Positions 34,500 through 45,945 of a stretch of 60,000 nt of DNA are shown in pieces; position 1 is the stretch's first letter; every line of letters begins with the position of its first letter. The notes under the pieces were generated by a model. It ran no database searches, was not told where the DNA came from, and saw only the letters and a program-made list of their open reading frames with translations. The stretch lies in contig WPIO01000006.1 in assembly GCA_009760855.2 (NCBI GenBank), positions 5,707,501-5,767,500 of the forward strand, given 5' to 3'. This DNA comes from Cristatella mucedo. Taxonomy: Eukaryota; Bryozoa; Phylactolaemata; Cristatellidae. The translations under genes and the position numbers were made by a program.

Positions 34500-37260
34500 G
34501 CACTGCCCAGTGCCAAAAACCGGCACAGCTTTCATGACAGCGGCAGCAAAGCGGCTGTGATGTCCCGCCGAGGCTGTAACTCCGAGCAGAAAATTGACGG
34601 GAATTCGGACAAAATAGCTTCGCTATCGTGGACAGGTCATAATTCCGTGGATGCGGCTTCTGCAGCCTCGTCTCTGCAGTAGCCCTTCAGCACTGCTCTA
34701 CGCCGTAGAATGATGCTGCTTGGATAATGGTGATGGTGAATCGGCTGAATTGTTATTCGGAGGTAGTACCGAGGCCCCGAGCGAAGAAGAATCGGCGGGA
34801 GTTCGGACGAAATAGCCTTGCTGTGGTGAGCACACCGTTAATCTGTGGATGTGACTTTGTTGCCATGTCCCTACAACACTCTACGCCCTAGAACGGTGCT
34901 GCTTGGACAATGGTGACGGCGAATCAGCTGAATTGTTATGCAGAGGCAGTACCGAGGTCCCAAGCGAGGGAAAATCGGTGCCAATTCGGACGAAATAGCC
35001 TCGCTACGGTTGGCAGAACTTTAATCGTTGGATGCGTCTGTTGCCACGTCCTGCAGCACTGTTTCGCGACCTAGCACGGTGTTTCTTGGACAATGGTGAT
35101 GGCTAATCGGCTGAATTGTTATGCAGAGGTAGTACCGAGGTCCCAAGCGATGAAAAATTGGCGGAAAATTGGACGAAAGAGCCTCGCTATGGTGGGCAGA
35201 CAGTTAATCTGCTGATATGACTTTGTTGTTATGTCCCTACAGCACTGCTCTACGCCCTAGAACGGTGTTTCTTGGACAATGATGATGGCGTATCGGCTGA
35301 ATTGTTATGCAGAGGTAGTACCGAGGTCCCAATCGACGAAAAATTGGCGGGAATTCGGACGAAATAGCCTAGCTATGGTGGGCAGACCGTTAATCTGTGA
35401 ACTTGACTTTGTTGCCATGTCCTTACAGCACTGCTCTACGCCCTAGAACGGTGTTTCTTGGACAATGGTGGTGGCGAGTCAGCTGAACTGTTATGCCGAA
35501 GCACTGCCGAGGTCCCAAGCAAAGGAAAATTGACTGGAATTCGGACGAAATAGCCTTGCTACGGAGGGCAGAACGTTAATCGTCGAATGTGCCTGTTGAA
35601 ATGTCCTGCAGCATTGCTACATGCCTTAGAACGGTGTTTCTTGGACAATGGTGGTAGCAAATCGGCTAAATTGGTATGTGGAGGCAGTACCAAGGTCACT
35701 ACCGAAGAACAATCAGCACCAATTTTGACGAAATAGCCTCGCTACGGTGGGCAGAACGTTAATCGTCGGATGCTTCTTATGCCATCTTCCTCCAGCACTG
35801 ATCCACGCCCTAAAACGGTGCTGCTTGGACAATGGTGATGGCGAATCAGCTGACTAGTTATGCGGAGGCAGTACCGAGGTCCCATGCGAAGAAAAATCGG
35901 CGTGAATTCGGACGATATAGCCTCGCTGTTGTGGACTGAACGTTAATCGTCGGAAGCGTCGGTTCCCACGTCCTGCAGCACTGTTCCACGCATTAGAACA
36001 GTTCGGCTTGGTCTATGGTGACAGTGAATCAGCTTAACTGTTATTCGGAGGTTGTACCAAGGCTCCGAGCAAAGAAATATCGATGGCGATTCGGACGAAA
36101 TAGCCTCCTTATCGTCGACAGATCCTAATTCTGAAGACGTGACCTTGTTGCCATGTCCCTACAGCACTGCTCCATGCCCTAGGATGGTGCTGCTTGCACG
36201 ATGGTGATAGTGAATCAGCTGAATTTTTATGCAGAGGCAGTACCTAGGTCCCAAGCAAAGAGAAAATCGGCTGAAATTCGGACGCAATATAATTCATTTT
36301 TATAATTCATTAATATAGCGCCCCAAGAGAACTTAATCTCTATTCAGGGGCTTCACATATGCCTCGGGGCTCGAGCCCAGGACCTCAGTCAGACCTTAGT
36401 CAGGGTGAGCACCTTATCCGCTAGACCAAACCAGCTCGGCGATAGCCTAGCTTTGGTGGGCAGACCGTGTATCTGTGGATGTGACTTTGTTGCCATGTCC
36501 CTCCAGCACTGCTCCACGCCCTAGAACGGTGCTGCTTGGACAATGGTCATGGCGAATCAGCTGACTAGTTATGCGGAGGCAGTACCGAGGTCCCAAGCGA
36601 AAAAAAAATCGGCATGAATTCGGACGAAATAGCCTCGCTATGGTGGGCAGAGCGTTAATCGTCAGATGGGTCTGTTTCATGTCCTGCAGCACTACTCCAC
36701 GCCGTAGGACGGTGTTTCTTGGACGGTGATGATATCGAAAAGGCTGAATTGTTATTCAGAGTTAGTACCGAGGCGCCGAGCGAGGAAGAAGAATCGGCGG
36801 GAATTCGGACGAAAGAGCCTTGCTATGGTGGGCAGAACGTTAATCTACAAATGTGACTTTGTTGCCATGTCCCTGCAGCACCGCCCTACGCCCTAGAACG
36901 GTGTTTCATGGACAATGGCTGAATTGTTATGCGGAGGCAGTACCGACGTCGCAAGCGAAGAAAATCGAATTAAATTCCGATGAAATGGCCCTGCTATGGT
37001 CGGCAGATCGTTAATCTGGGTATGCGGAATCTATCCAAGCTCTAAGCCGGCGCCGCCTTAACGGTTGTGATAGCAAAGGAGCTAGCATGATAGGCGGAGG
37101 CAGTACCACGGCTGCGAGCAAAAAAGAATTGGCGTGAATTTAAAAGAAATCGCCTTGCTGTGGTTTGCAGTCTTTTAATCGTCGGATGCGGCGTCTGCAG
37201 CCGTCGCGTCCCCGCAGCTCTGCTGCAAGCCCGAGAGCTGGGCTGCATAATGGTAGGTAG
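34500..37260. repeat. Satellite array 1: about 14 monomers of ~184 bp
   Basis: The anchor AGTACCGAGG recurs at 34765, 34948, 35131, 35317, 35503, 35686, 35870, 36053, 36239, 36581, 36764, 36939 and 37102. Intervals are 183-186 bp except the SINE-bearing one (342) and two shortened at the right (175, 163). Each monomer also contains GAATTCGGACGAAATAGCCT, GGGCAGA-CGTTAATC, TTGCCATGTCC, GCACTGCTC-ACGCCCTAGAACGG and TGGACAATGGTGATGGCGAA. Outer monomers (34500-34690 and 37100-37260) are the most diverged, as expected for a decaying array homogenised in the centre. No frame stays open across monomers. Confidence 0.92.
36284..36441 (-). mobile_element. SINE2 inserted into the 184-bp satellite
   Basis: Reading minus: GGTCTAGCGGATAAGGTGCT (A box), GGTCCTGGGCTCGAGCCCCG (B box), GAATAGAGATTAAGTTCTCT, then GGGGCGCTATATTAATGAAT. 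The spacing between flanking satellite anchors is 342 instead of 184 bp, so the insert is about 158 bp. Confidence 0.85.
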
Positions 37261-37396
37261 CGACTGTCGATTTGAAAGTCGTAGCTCCGCCGAAGCTCTG
37301 AAGAAGCGGCTCAGCGGTCACGGTCGCTGCTCTCCCGCAGGGGAGAGCTCTCTCGCTCTGGCAATGCAGAGGCGGGAAAATGACAATGGCAGAGGC

Positions 37397-37440
37397 GGCT
37401 TTGGTAGCTCAGTCGGAAGAGCGCTGGTCTACTCACAATT
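37397..37440 (+). other. tRNA 5'-half-like sequence
   Basis: GGCTTTGGTAGCTCAGTCGG followed by AAGAGCGCTGG. It contains a perfect A-box match (TAGCTCAGTCGG, 37405-37416) and a D-arm-like fold. No B box or acceptor 3' half follows, so it is not a tRNA gene; it could be a SINE head or tRNA-fragment retroposon. Confidence 0.5.
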
Positions 37441-38174
37441 GGTCATTTCTCTGCCATCCTAATATCCCGACTCTACAACAAGGAGCGGTGGCGACCAGGT
37501 TGCGACGCGACGGACGAGCTCAGGTTCGGCGACTATCGTAACTACGGCCGCATCCATTCGCGAGCGCAACCGCGAAATATGACATGCTTCATGTGTACTC
37601 GGTTGTGGCATGTCGCAGATTTGACCCAGCGACGTCATAGCCACGTACGGGCAACTCAACTGTTTGTCAAGAGGCAGAGAAAATTTTCGATGCATAACTG
37701 TAATGATTGCATAAAAGAAAAATGTCTGCGACGCATTTTCTAAGGTTTAAATACATAAATTGTATATTGCTGATAGTCATGGACTTACTTAACACAGCGT
37801 CCGGTGGAGTCACGGCTGAGCCGTTGGTGAAACAGCAATGGCTGAGCAAGAGTAAAGGCTGCGTGCTGCGCCACATTAAGTGACCCCGTGGACTCGACCC
37901 TTAGGCCTGAGCTCCCATGACACATTTTAAATGGTAGGAAAACATTTCCAATGGCATCGGTTGAATTTCTAAAAGATGTAATATGCCCTCCACAAATTTT
38001 CTAACCGGCTGGTTTTAAAATAATAAATAAAAGTGTATTAGTTTTAATTTATATTTATTATAAATAATAATTTAGGAGCTTCAGTATTTTAGGTTCCCAA
38101 TCAGTGCGACTAATAAGTGAGAGCATAACTCCTTTAAATATTTAACCAAGTCATTTGCTTAGCAACTTAACAAC
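37441..38174. other. No gene recognised
   Basis: Unassigned, becoming AT-rich to the right. Confidence 0.4.
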
Positions 38175-38645
38175 TTAACCGAATCCCTATCCTGGCGGGC
38201 TTTGCAGCTACAAGCAAAAGACCAATTCCTAATGACTTGCAAGATTACTGCTTACACCAGATTGCAAAAGGACACAAGGTGACACTCGGGATTGCTGGTT
38301 AGTAGAAATCCCTGGTTAGTAAGACATAGTGAATCATGCACAGGCAAGCATACGCAGCCAGCGGGAACAAATCAGACAAGTCGATACGGCAGACAGTATG
38401 GATGCGGCAGACTCGGTAGTGTAAAAACGACAGCCTACGTTTTGCATTTCCAACAAGGTCGATCGCACTCGGTTGACAATGCGCCAGGATTTAAATGTCT
38501 CGTCAAGCCAGCACGAATGAAGAAGCACGAATGAAGACGTTTGTACAGCAACTAAACTGTACCGATGTCTCTCCTGGTGCTTTACAGCTAGATGCGAGAG
38601 ACAAAATCACCAATCCCTAATGGCATCCAAGATTAATTCTTAGAC
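38175..38645 (-). mobile_element. Possible decayed LINE tails (two related segments)
   Basis: About 38180-38260 and 38545-38640 resemble each other (GCTTTGCAGCTACAAGCAAA versus GCTTTACAGCTAGATGCGAG, then CAATTCCTAATG versus CAATCCCTAATG, then CAAGATTA). They loosely resemble the minus strand of the family A terminus. Assignment is weak. Confidence 0.3.
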
Positions 38646-38761
38646 TATCGAGAAAAAGCACACAAGAGCACGCTTTGGGCAGATGGCGGTCCACATTGTA
38701 TGCAGACCCTTTGGGCTGTTGATTTGAGACTCAACTAGTTCTACATAAAATGGATCACAAA

Positions 38762-38933
38762 AATACAAGCTGATTTAAAAGCCTCTTTTGCATAGCGACA
38801 GAAGAGCCTGTACGGCTATCACCACCGCTTGTAGCGACGACACAGAATCGCCATCCGCAGGATTTGAACCCACGACCTCGGGACTTACGTCATAAAAAGA
38901 AACCGCCTTATTTAGTGTGCCATCGCGGCTCCG
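38762..38933 (-). mobile_element. SINE1 (tRNA-derived)
   Basis: Minus-strand copy: CTGATTTAAAAGCCTCTTTT, GCATAGCGACAGAAGAGCCT, AGGATTTGAACCCACGACCT (B box complement), ACCGCCTTATTTAGTGTGCC (A box complement). Confidence 0.82.
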
Positions 38934-39899
38934 TGATGAGATTTGGTTCTGTTGAGTTGCTCAACAAGTGACTTGTCATTATATTTAAAGCAGTTCTGTA
39001 CACTTATTAGTCGCACTGATTGGCAACATGTAATAATGAACTGTCTAAATTCTTAGTTATTATAAATGTAAATAAAATCTAGCATAAACATACTATAAAT
39101 TTGTACGCAATCTTGGCCATTCACTTAGCTGAAGTGCTTCTGACAAGAGCTCCATTATTCCTCAAACTCCAAGCGGTAGAGAATTTGTCCTGATTCTTTT
39201 TTGCTGCCTTCTCAAGCTTTTTTGCTATTTCTGTCTTTCTTGATCTCAGTCGTAAAGCGAAGGACGTCGCGGTGAAGTTGGACCCGACCTTTATTAAAAG
39301 TTTAAAACTCATCTAGGACGTTCGCTAGAGTCGATTAGGAACTTTCCGTTATGAGGTGAAGGTAAACGAGGTCATGCAGATAGGCGGAGGATGCTCGTGT
39401 GCAGCTGGCGGTAAAATATTAAGACTTTAGGTATCTTGACTCACATGCTATTCTCCAAGCTTAAGTGGAAAACTGCCAAGGGGCAATAAAATTCGCATAT
39501 GATGAGATGGGCAGAATAGGTGGACGATGGGACTCGATGGGTTTAATCGCTAGAGAAAGCTCGTTCACGGGTGTAGCCTAAAACCATAAGTGAATGGCTC
39601 TTTGAATGCTATCAAGCAAGTAAAGTAAAGTACAATTATTGCGAGTAGGTTTGAAAATATCGGATCAGATGGGCTTTATATAATTTTTTTTTAAATCTCA
39701 TCAGGTAAGAGATTCGTAGCGAAAAAACTGAGCTAAAGTCTCAAAAGTCGGATATTAAGCTAAAATTCATTTGTTCTTTCCTCCCCGAGCGGCCTCGGGC
39801 GACTCCTAGCGTGGTGTGGACCTTTATTTCATTTCTCCGTAATACCTTCTGGTATTCCGCTGCTATCTTTGGTGTGACTATTTATGAGCTGTCCTCAGA
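38934..39899. other. No gene recognised
   Basis: AT-rich. The right end may hold the unrecognised 5' part of the LINE B element. Confidence 0.4.
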
Positions 39900-41514
39900 T
39901 ATGCAACACAAAACAGGATCTGCTTAGCATAAGGTGCGATGTCGCCATTAGTCGATACCTACCGGCGGGCATTCTCCGGTGAGTCAGTGAGAACCTTCCT
40001 GCATCCTGCGTTCGCCATATCAACAGCTCGGCTATCAAACCTACGACCCTTAAGTTTAAAGCGCTGAATAGTACTTGTTGCGGTAGTAGCCCACCCACCG
40101 TAGCCCAGCACGTTGTGAAACGTCGTCCGACGGCCGTTACTAAGGTCCAATTCAAATTCGAAGGGCCAGCATAAGCCGGGCCGAATACACGCCGGCGTGA
40201 ATACAAGCCACTTCATCGCCGTCGCCCAGTAGTTGGACAGCCTCTTAAATTCCTCCTACTAAATGTTCGCTCGCTAAAAACCAAGGGGTTACTTATCCGC
40301 GATCAGGTGGTCCAAAATTTGGATGACGCCTTGTTCCAGTAGCTGTATTTCTGAGACCACTCCACTCGGGTTCTCATTCTGTCAGTCCATGCGTTCTGAC
40401 AAGGTTGGTGGCAGGGTTGCAATTGTTGTTCGCGAATCGAATGGTTATAAAATGTGCATTTTTTCGCATGGGCTATCGTTTGAATCGGTTGCAATCAGGT
40501 TTTCATCAAAGACAATGCCTCTCACTGTTGTGATATACCGGCCTCCCTGGCTGTCTAAACTTGTTTATAGAGGAGTTTTCAGAATTCCTCGCTAAATTAT
40601 TTGTGTGTGACAGGCCGTTAATGATTGTAGAAGGCTTCAATATTTAGGTGACAACCATAGCAACAGCCAGGTCTGCTCTTGACTGTCTGGAGAATTTTGG
40701 TTTGGTCCAGCATGTTAATCATAGCACCCACGTCGGTGGCCACATTCTAGATCTCTTGATCACTAAGGATGTCCTCCCCACGGACCTTGTGGTGGGCCCA
40801 CTGACCCTCTCAGATCATTGTTCGGTCGCCTTTACTGTTCCTGCTCCCTTGTACGTACAGGGTAATGTCGAACTTGCGAAACGACGTAACTTACAAAGCA
40901 TTGACGTAGACAAGTTTTTGAAATCTTTTTGTGATGCAGGTCTTTTTGATCTGCATTCAGACTCGACCGCAGCCTCGATACTCTCACTGATGCGATGAAC
41001 GTAACACTCAGGAGTGCTCTTGACAAGCATGCTCCCGTTCATTCTATCCGTGTTCAAAGTCGTAGAGATTCCTTTCAATTTACAAAAAAACTACTAAAGA
41101 TGCATCGGGTTAAGCGCAGGCTTGAACGTCGTTTCAAGAAATCGGGGTCTGATGCAGGTCTAGTCAATTTCAAAGCTTCCTTCAAGTTTACACCTGAAAG
41201 CTTAAAAAAATAAGGGCTTCTTTTTTCATTCGAAAGCTAAATTCCTGTCAGTCGGACACGAAACAGATTAATAAGACACCAAACCATTTACTGGCCAAAG
41301 TTGTAAGGTCGGACTCCCCATATATTAAGGGCTCAGCCGAAAAGCTTTCAGCCTTCTTTACTGAAAAAATTGTGCACGTTCGTGCCTCCATTAAGCCCCC
41401 TCCGACTAAAGCAATCGCGGTTCCGCAACCTGTGACCTTCCTTAAAAGGTTCTCCGATGTTTCTGCATGCAATGTGGCCACCTTAATAAGGTCTAGCAAA
41501 AAGAGTCTCCTGAA

Positions 41515-41666
41515 GACCATATTGGTCAAGCGGTTAAGGTGCTCGCCCCGATCAAGGTCTGGCTGAGGTCGTGGGCTCGAGCCCGAAGGCATATGTGAAG
41601 CTTCTGAATATAGATTAGGTTCTCTTAGGGCGCTATACAAATTAATTATATATATATATAATTCAA
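41515..41666 (+). mobile_element. SINE2 inserted in LINE B, with target-site duplication
   Basis: A box TGGTCAAGCGGTTAAGG (41523-41539) and B box GTGGGCTCGAGCCC (41571 on). The body ends TAGATTAGGTTCTCTTAGGG CGCTATACAAATTAATTATA-type sequence plus (TA)n. It is flanked by CTGAAGACCA (41510-41519) and CTGAAGACTA (41667-41676), a 10-bp target-site duplication with one mismatch. The best-defined SINE2 copy here. Confidence 0.85.
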
Positions 41667-41912
41667 CTGAAGACTACAGATATATTCTAGACAAAAATTA
41701 TTGCTAAGCAGCTGGTGGAACATATTTAAAATAATGGAATGTCAGAAACATTTTAATCAGGGTTCAAGAGCCAGCACTCCACTGAAACTGCTCTCCTCTG
41801 TGTTAACAATGACATTCTACGTGACGACGACGACGGGAACGTCACTGCCCTAGCTCTGCTAGATCTGTCAGCTGCCTTTGACACAATTGATAACGATAAT
41901 CTACTTGAACGA

Positions 41913-42452
41913 TTGAGAACAGCGATCGGTCTGGCAGACGAGGCACTGCCATGGTTTAAATCGTACTTGCCTGATCGTGTTCAATCCGTGTCGTGTGGGG
42001 GTCACGTCTCACACACGAGAAGGGTCACCTGTGGAGTCCCTCAAGGGTGTGTATTCGGTCCCTTGCTGTTCTCCATGTATACACAACCTCTGGGAAAAGT
42101 GATTAATGCCCATAGAATAGGATATCACTTCTATGCTGACGATACTCAGTTGTATTTGTCATTCAAACCGTCGGAATCTGCTGCGGCATCTGAGAAACTG
42201 AATGCTTGCCTTGCCGACATTCGATCCTGGATGTCGGAAAACTTCCTGAAACTAAATGATGATAAAACCGAACTGCTGCTCATAGGACACCGTAACCGCT
42301 TGGCTGAATTTAAAGGCTTTGCTCTCCTAATAGGTGATGCTGTTGTGCGACCATCACCACGTGCTCGTAATTTGTGTGTCGTTTTCAACAGCTGCCTCAA
42401 TTTTAAAAGCTTCATTCAGAAGACTGCTGCTACAGCTACCCATCACGTCTGA
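41913..42452 (+). pseudogene. Reverse transcriptase fragment of LINE B (40-kb copy)
   Basis: 179 codons with GVPQGCVFGPLLF, FYADDTQLYLSF and NFLKLNDDKTELLLIGH. It is ended by the same TGA (after THHV) that ends the 24-kb copy. A one-base longer A run downstream (seven versus six, about 42496) adds a frameshift. Confidence 0.82.
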
Positions 42453-43344
42453 TCCCTATCCAAGATTAGAAGCTGTCTCCCACAGTTGCTTGTAAAAAAA
42501 CTTAACTAGCTCCTTAGTTCTGTCTCGGCTTGATTATTGTAATTCCCTTTTGGCTGGGCTGTCGAAGAAAGCTATTAGGCCACTGCAGCTGACTATGAAT
42601 ATGGCTGCAAGGCTAGTCTTCAAGTCCCAGCGGTTTGAGCAAGTGTCTCCCCTGCGAAAAGCGCTAGGATGGATGCCGGTTGAGCAACGGATACAGATCA
42701 AAGTTCTCTTGCTGACCCACAAGGCCCGCCACGGCTTGGCTCCTTCGTACCTAGCTGAACTGCTGCATCAGTTTCAGCCTGTTTGAGCCCTCGCGTCCTG
42801 TGTGGACAATAAATTAGCTGTTCCATTCCTCCGCTTAGAGACCGTTGGCGGCAGAAGCTTTAGCTCTGCAGGTCCTAGACTGTGGAACTCGCTTCCACAA
42901 TTCTTATGAAGCGACAACTACTCTCTTGCTGCCGACTATTGCTTATCCTGTATAGCCATCATGTGCTGCTACTTACGTGATACTCGCTACCTCAACTGCT
43001 CTCCTGACTCTGCTATGCTTCCCACTTTCTCTTTGTCGCGTGGTGAGACAAAGTCTGTTTGCTACCGAATGCGTACCGAAAGCCGCTTAGGCTGTGAGTG
43101 TACTACACAAAAAACACCCACACGGTCTTTATGACTTCGTGGAGTTACAGACGGAGATACATACATACATACATCCTGACTCCATACTACAACGAAAGTC
43201 ACAGCCCGAAAGTACAACGATCAGGGGCAGTGCCATTACGAAACCACAGTGGTTTATCACAACGATAAAAATATTTATGTGGCATAGGAGCCCCTACTGG
43301 TATCTCGATGAGCTGCAGAAACCTACTCTAGACGTGTATTATTC

Positions 43345-43870
43345 TTAATAAAATAACATTAATAATATTGTATTTGTATAGCGCCATCAGAGAACTTAAT
43401 CTCTGTCTAGGCACTTTGCATATGTTACAAAGAAAGCTTCATCAAATTATTAGTGAAAGCACGCACAATGTCAATAAGAAAAACGTGGTTAGACGTGATA
43501 TTCAATGTCAGCATGCGATTCCGGTTAGTGGCAGCATGCACAGTGGCGGCGCGTATAAGCACGTAAAGGACGAATCACAGGGACCCAGTAAATGCTGTGA
43601 TATTCCCATGAGTTTAAGCTTTTTTAAATTTCATCGAGTCAGGGGATGTCGTGATTTCAGTCGCGAGTAAGTTTCAGGCTTTTAGACCATTCGAACTAAT
43701 GGCACGGTCTTCAAAGGATTAGAGGTTCGTATGAGGTAAAGCTCTTCAATTTGATTCATAAAAACGGTTGGTAATACAACGGTTGGTAATATGCTTAGCC
43801 TCGTGGAGATCTAATTCTGATAGGTAGACTGAAGCCAGAGAATGATGGGACCTAAAAGTGAGCGAGTAAG
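43345..43870 (-). mobile_element. LINE family A-like (diverged subfamily), 3' fragment
   Basis: The tail TATTTGTATAGCGCCATCAG and AGAGAACTTAATCTCTGTCT precede a diverged 3' UTR and C-terminal codons. The CGCTATACAAA-like terminus is intermediate between family A and SINE2. Confidence 0.72.
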
Positions 43871-45039
43871 CGTGCTGGGCTTCCTGGAAAAGCCTGACGA
43901 CGCTTGAAATCACCAATCATACGTCTACAGCCATAAACCTTAACCTCGGTTGGTGTGGCTAGAATATTTCAGGAGAATGATGTCATTAAGCTGTGATCAA
44001 CCACGTTTATTTCTATGTGAAGCATGCACAGTGTTTATCGGAGAAACAAAGCAGTCGTCATGAGTGCATGCCTTTTCTAACCAGCCGGAAATCTTCATCC
44101 TCAATACTCGTTTCGATGCTCAATCCTTCAATCCTCGATCCTCAGATCCTGCGATGTTCAATCAATCGATCAATCCTCAATCAATCGATGCTGCGATCCT
44201 CATTGCGATGGAAAAATTAGTAAGTGCCTGTCGGTCAAGCCTACGTGGCAGAAATAGGGGCATCGCGTCTGCCACTCTGCCAGGCTTGGTCCTCTACTCT
44301 GGAACTTCCTTCCACAACTCTCGAGCCGCAGACGCTGGCACTTGCTTACCAGCCCATCCTTCTCGACTTGCATCAATTTTCTCTTCAGCAGATGACACCT
44401 AGGTAGCATCGGCACTGTCCACGGCACCGACGTCACCAGAGTAATCTTCTAATTGCTCTTCAAGTGGCTTGCAAGACAGGTGCACATTTATGGACTGATA
44501 GCACTTACGTTAGGGCATTCTTCCGATGGGCCTGATTTTATATGTATCTAATCAGTTGCTTTGTCTTTTTTGGAGCTACTGAATTCAATTTACGACGATG
44601 AAAATGACGTGCGAAGTTGTTCAATAGTTGCGCGCTACTACTTTTGCCGTATTTAGCAGTTCAGATCAATGACCGAGCCAGAGGAGGGCAGGGGGGTCAT
44701 TTTCAACCTACGGCGGGGCAGCGACCTGGGCCGCGCCCTATTCCTATGTCCACTGACTTCACCGACGACGAAGTTATGTCATAACTCCACTTGATGAGCA
44801 AACCACCGATTTCGTGTCAGATGAACACTAAGCATTTTCGCAATAATTGTTCAATTATTTCGGGTCTATCCTCGCTTTCATGAAAATTCTGAAAGTCTTG
44901 CCCTTGCATTAAAATGTTGCAGGTCTTCCCCATTGCTGAAAATCTTAGATCCTCCACTGGTTCAAATACAGCCACCTGACGATTTGGCTACATATTTTCT
45001 TCACGGCAGTTTACAGACAATTACAGGATAGTTAACTAA
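43871..45039. other. No gene; CAATCC-type simple repeats at 44100-44210
   Basis: CAATCCTTCAATCCTCGATC and ATCAATCGATCAATCCTCAA form a low-complexity patch. The rest is unassigned. Confidence 0.45.
44265..44330 (+). mobile_element. Possible LINE family B fragment
   Basis: CTTGGTCCTCTACTCTGGAA and CTTCCTTCCACAACTCTCGA resemble the GPRLWNSLPQLL codons of family B. Too short to be certain. Confidence 0.35.
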
Positions 45040-45945
45040 GGCTAATGCTCAAAATCGGCTCTGTCAGCATATGTCCTGTTGAATCTGCACAAAATCTAGG
45101 TGTCATGTTCCAAAGTGACCATTCTCTAGACGACCACATCAGCTCCACAATCAAGTCTGCCTACTTTCAGCTACATGACATTGCTCAAATTCGGGCTTGT
45201 TAAGACATGAATACCACATCTAAGTTGGTCCATGCATTTGTGACATCCCGTCTTGACCTCTGTAACTCACTGCTTGCTGGTCTACGGGCATGTGCAATCA
45301 GGCGCTTACATTGGTGCCAAACTCTGAAGCTAGGCTTGTCTGTCGTGAGCGTTGCAGTTGCTACATGACACCACTTCTCGCCGACCTGCACTGGCTACCA
45401 GTCAGGCAATGCATCGACTTCAAGGTTTGTCACTCACTTTCAGGTCCCTTCATTCTTTGGCTCCAGCCTACCTATCAGATCTACTGCCCCGCCAGGCTAA
45501 GCATCATACCACCCGCTTTTCGGAATCTAACTATTTACCTATACCTCGTACAAACTTCAATTCCTTTGGAGACCGTGCCTTTAGTTCGCAAGCTCCCAAA
45601 GCCAGGAACTCACTCCCGACTTCCTTCACGACATCCTCTGACTTAACCACATCTAAAAAGAAATTAAAAACGCACCTATTTATTACAACATTTAGTTGGT
45701 TATTGTGATTCGGCCAATATGTGACTATGGGTGCTGACACTGTGCATGCTGTCACTAACCACTCTTGCATGCTGACCCTGTGCTTGTCACCCCTAACCAC
45801 GTTTTTCTCGTTGTCATTGAGCATGCTACCACTAACCATCCGATCGTACTTCCTTTACAGCAAATGTTAAGTGCTTAGAAAGAGATTTAAGTTGTCTGAG
45901 GGCGCTTTTATAAGCGCAATTATTACTATTATTATTATTGTTATT
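45040..45945 (+). mobile_element. LINE family A, 5'-truncated copy
   Basis: Starts at LKIGSVSICPVESAQNLGVMF-like sequence, then the C-terminal domain over two frames (45290-45646 and 45352-45708, ending LKTHLFITTFSWLL). The family 3' UTR and an imperfect ATT-rich tail close it. Several stops and frameshifts; inactive. Confidence 0.87.

Larger units (their letters stand above)
39900..43175 (+). mobile_element. LINE family B (L2/CR1-like), longest copy, with endonuclease remnants
   Basis: The longest retrotransposon here. Near 40246 PLKFLLLNVRSLKTKG opens the apurinic/apyrimidinic endonuclease domain. VGGRVAIVVRES, LTVVIYRPPW and HILDLLITKD...LSDHCSVAF (40648-40998) follow in family order over several frames. 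A spacer (40995-41510) is interrupted by a SINE2, and then come the reverse transcriptase (41913-42452) and the C-terminal domain (42550-42786). The 3' end is GGAGTTACAGACGGAGATAC plus (ATAC)n at about 43172. About 90 residues before the polymerase are missing compared with the usual layout. The start at 39900 is a guess; 40235 onwards is firm. Inactive. Confidence 0.88.

Noticed and set aside
34500-37260. CRISPR array
   Set aside because: Periodicity is of whole ~184-bp monomers, not short repeats with unique spacers, and the genome is eukaryotic.
37397-37440. Functional tRNA gene
   Set aside because: No anticodon arm, T arm or B box follows in the right spacing.
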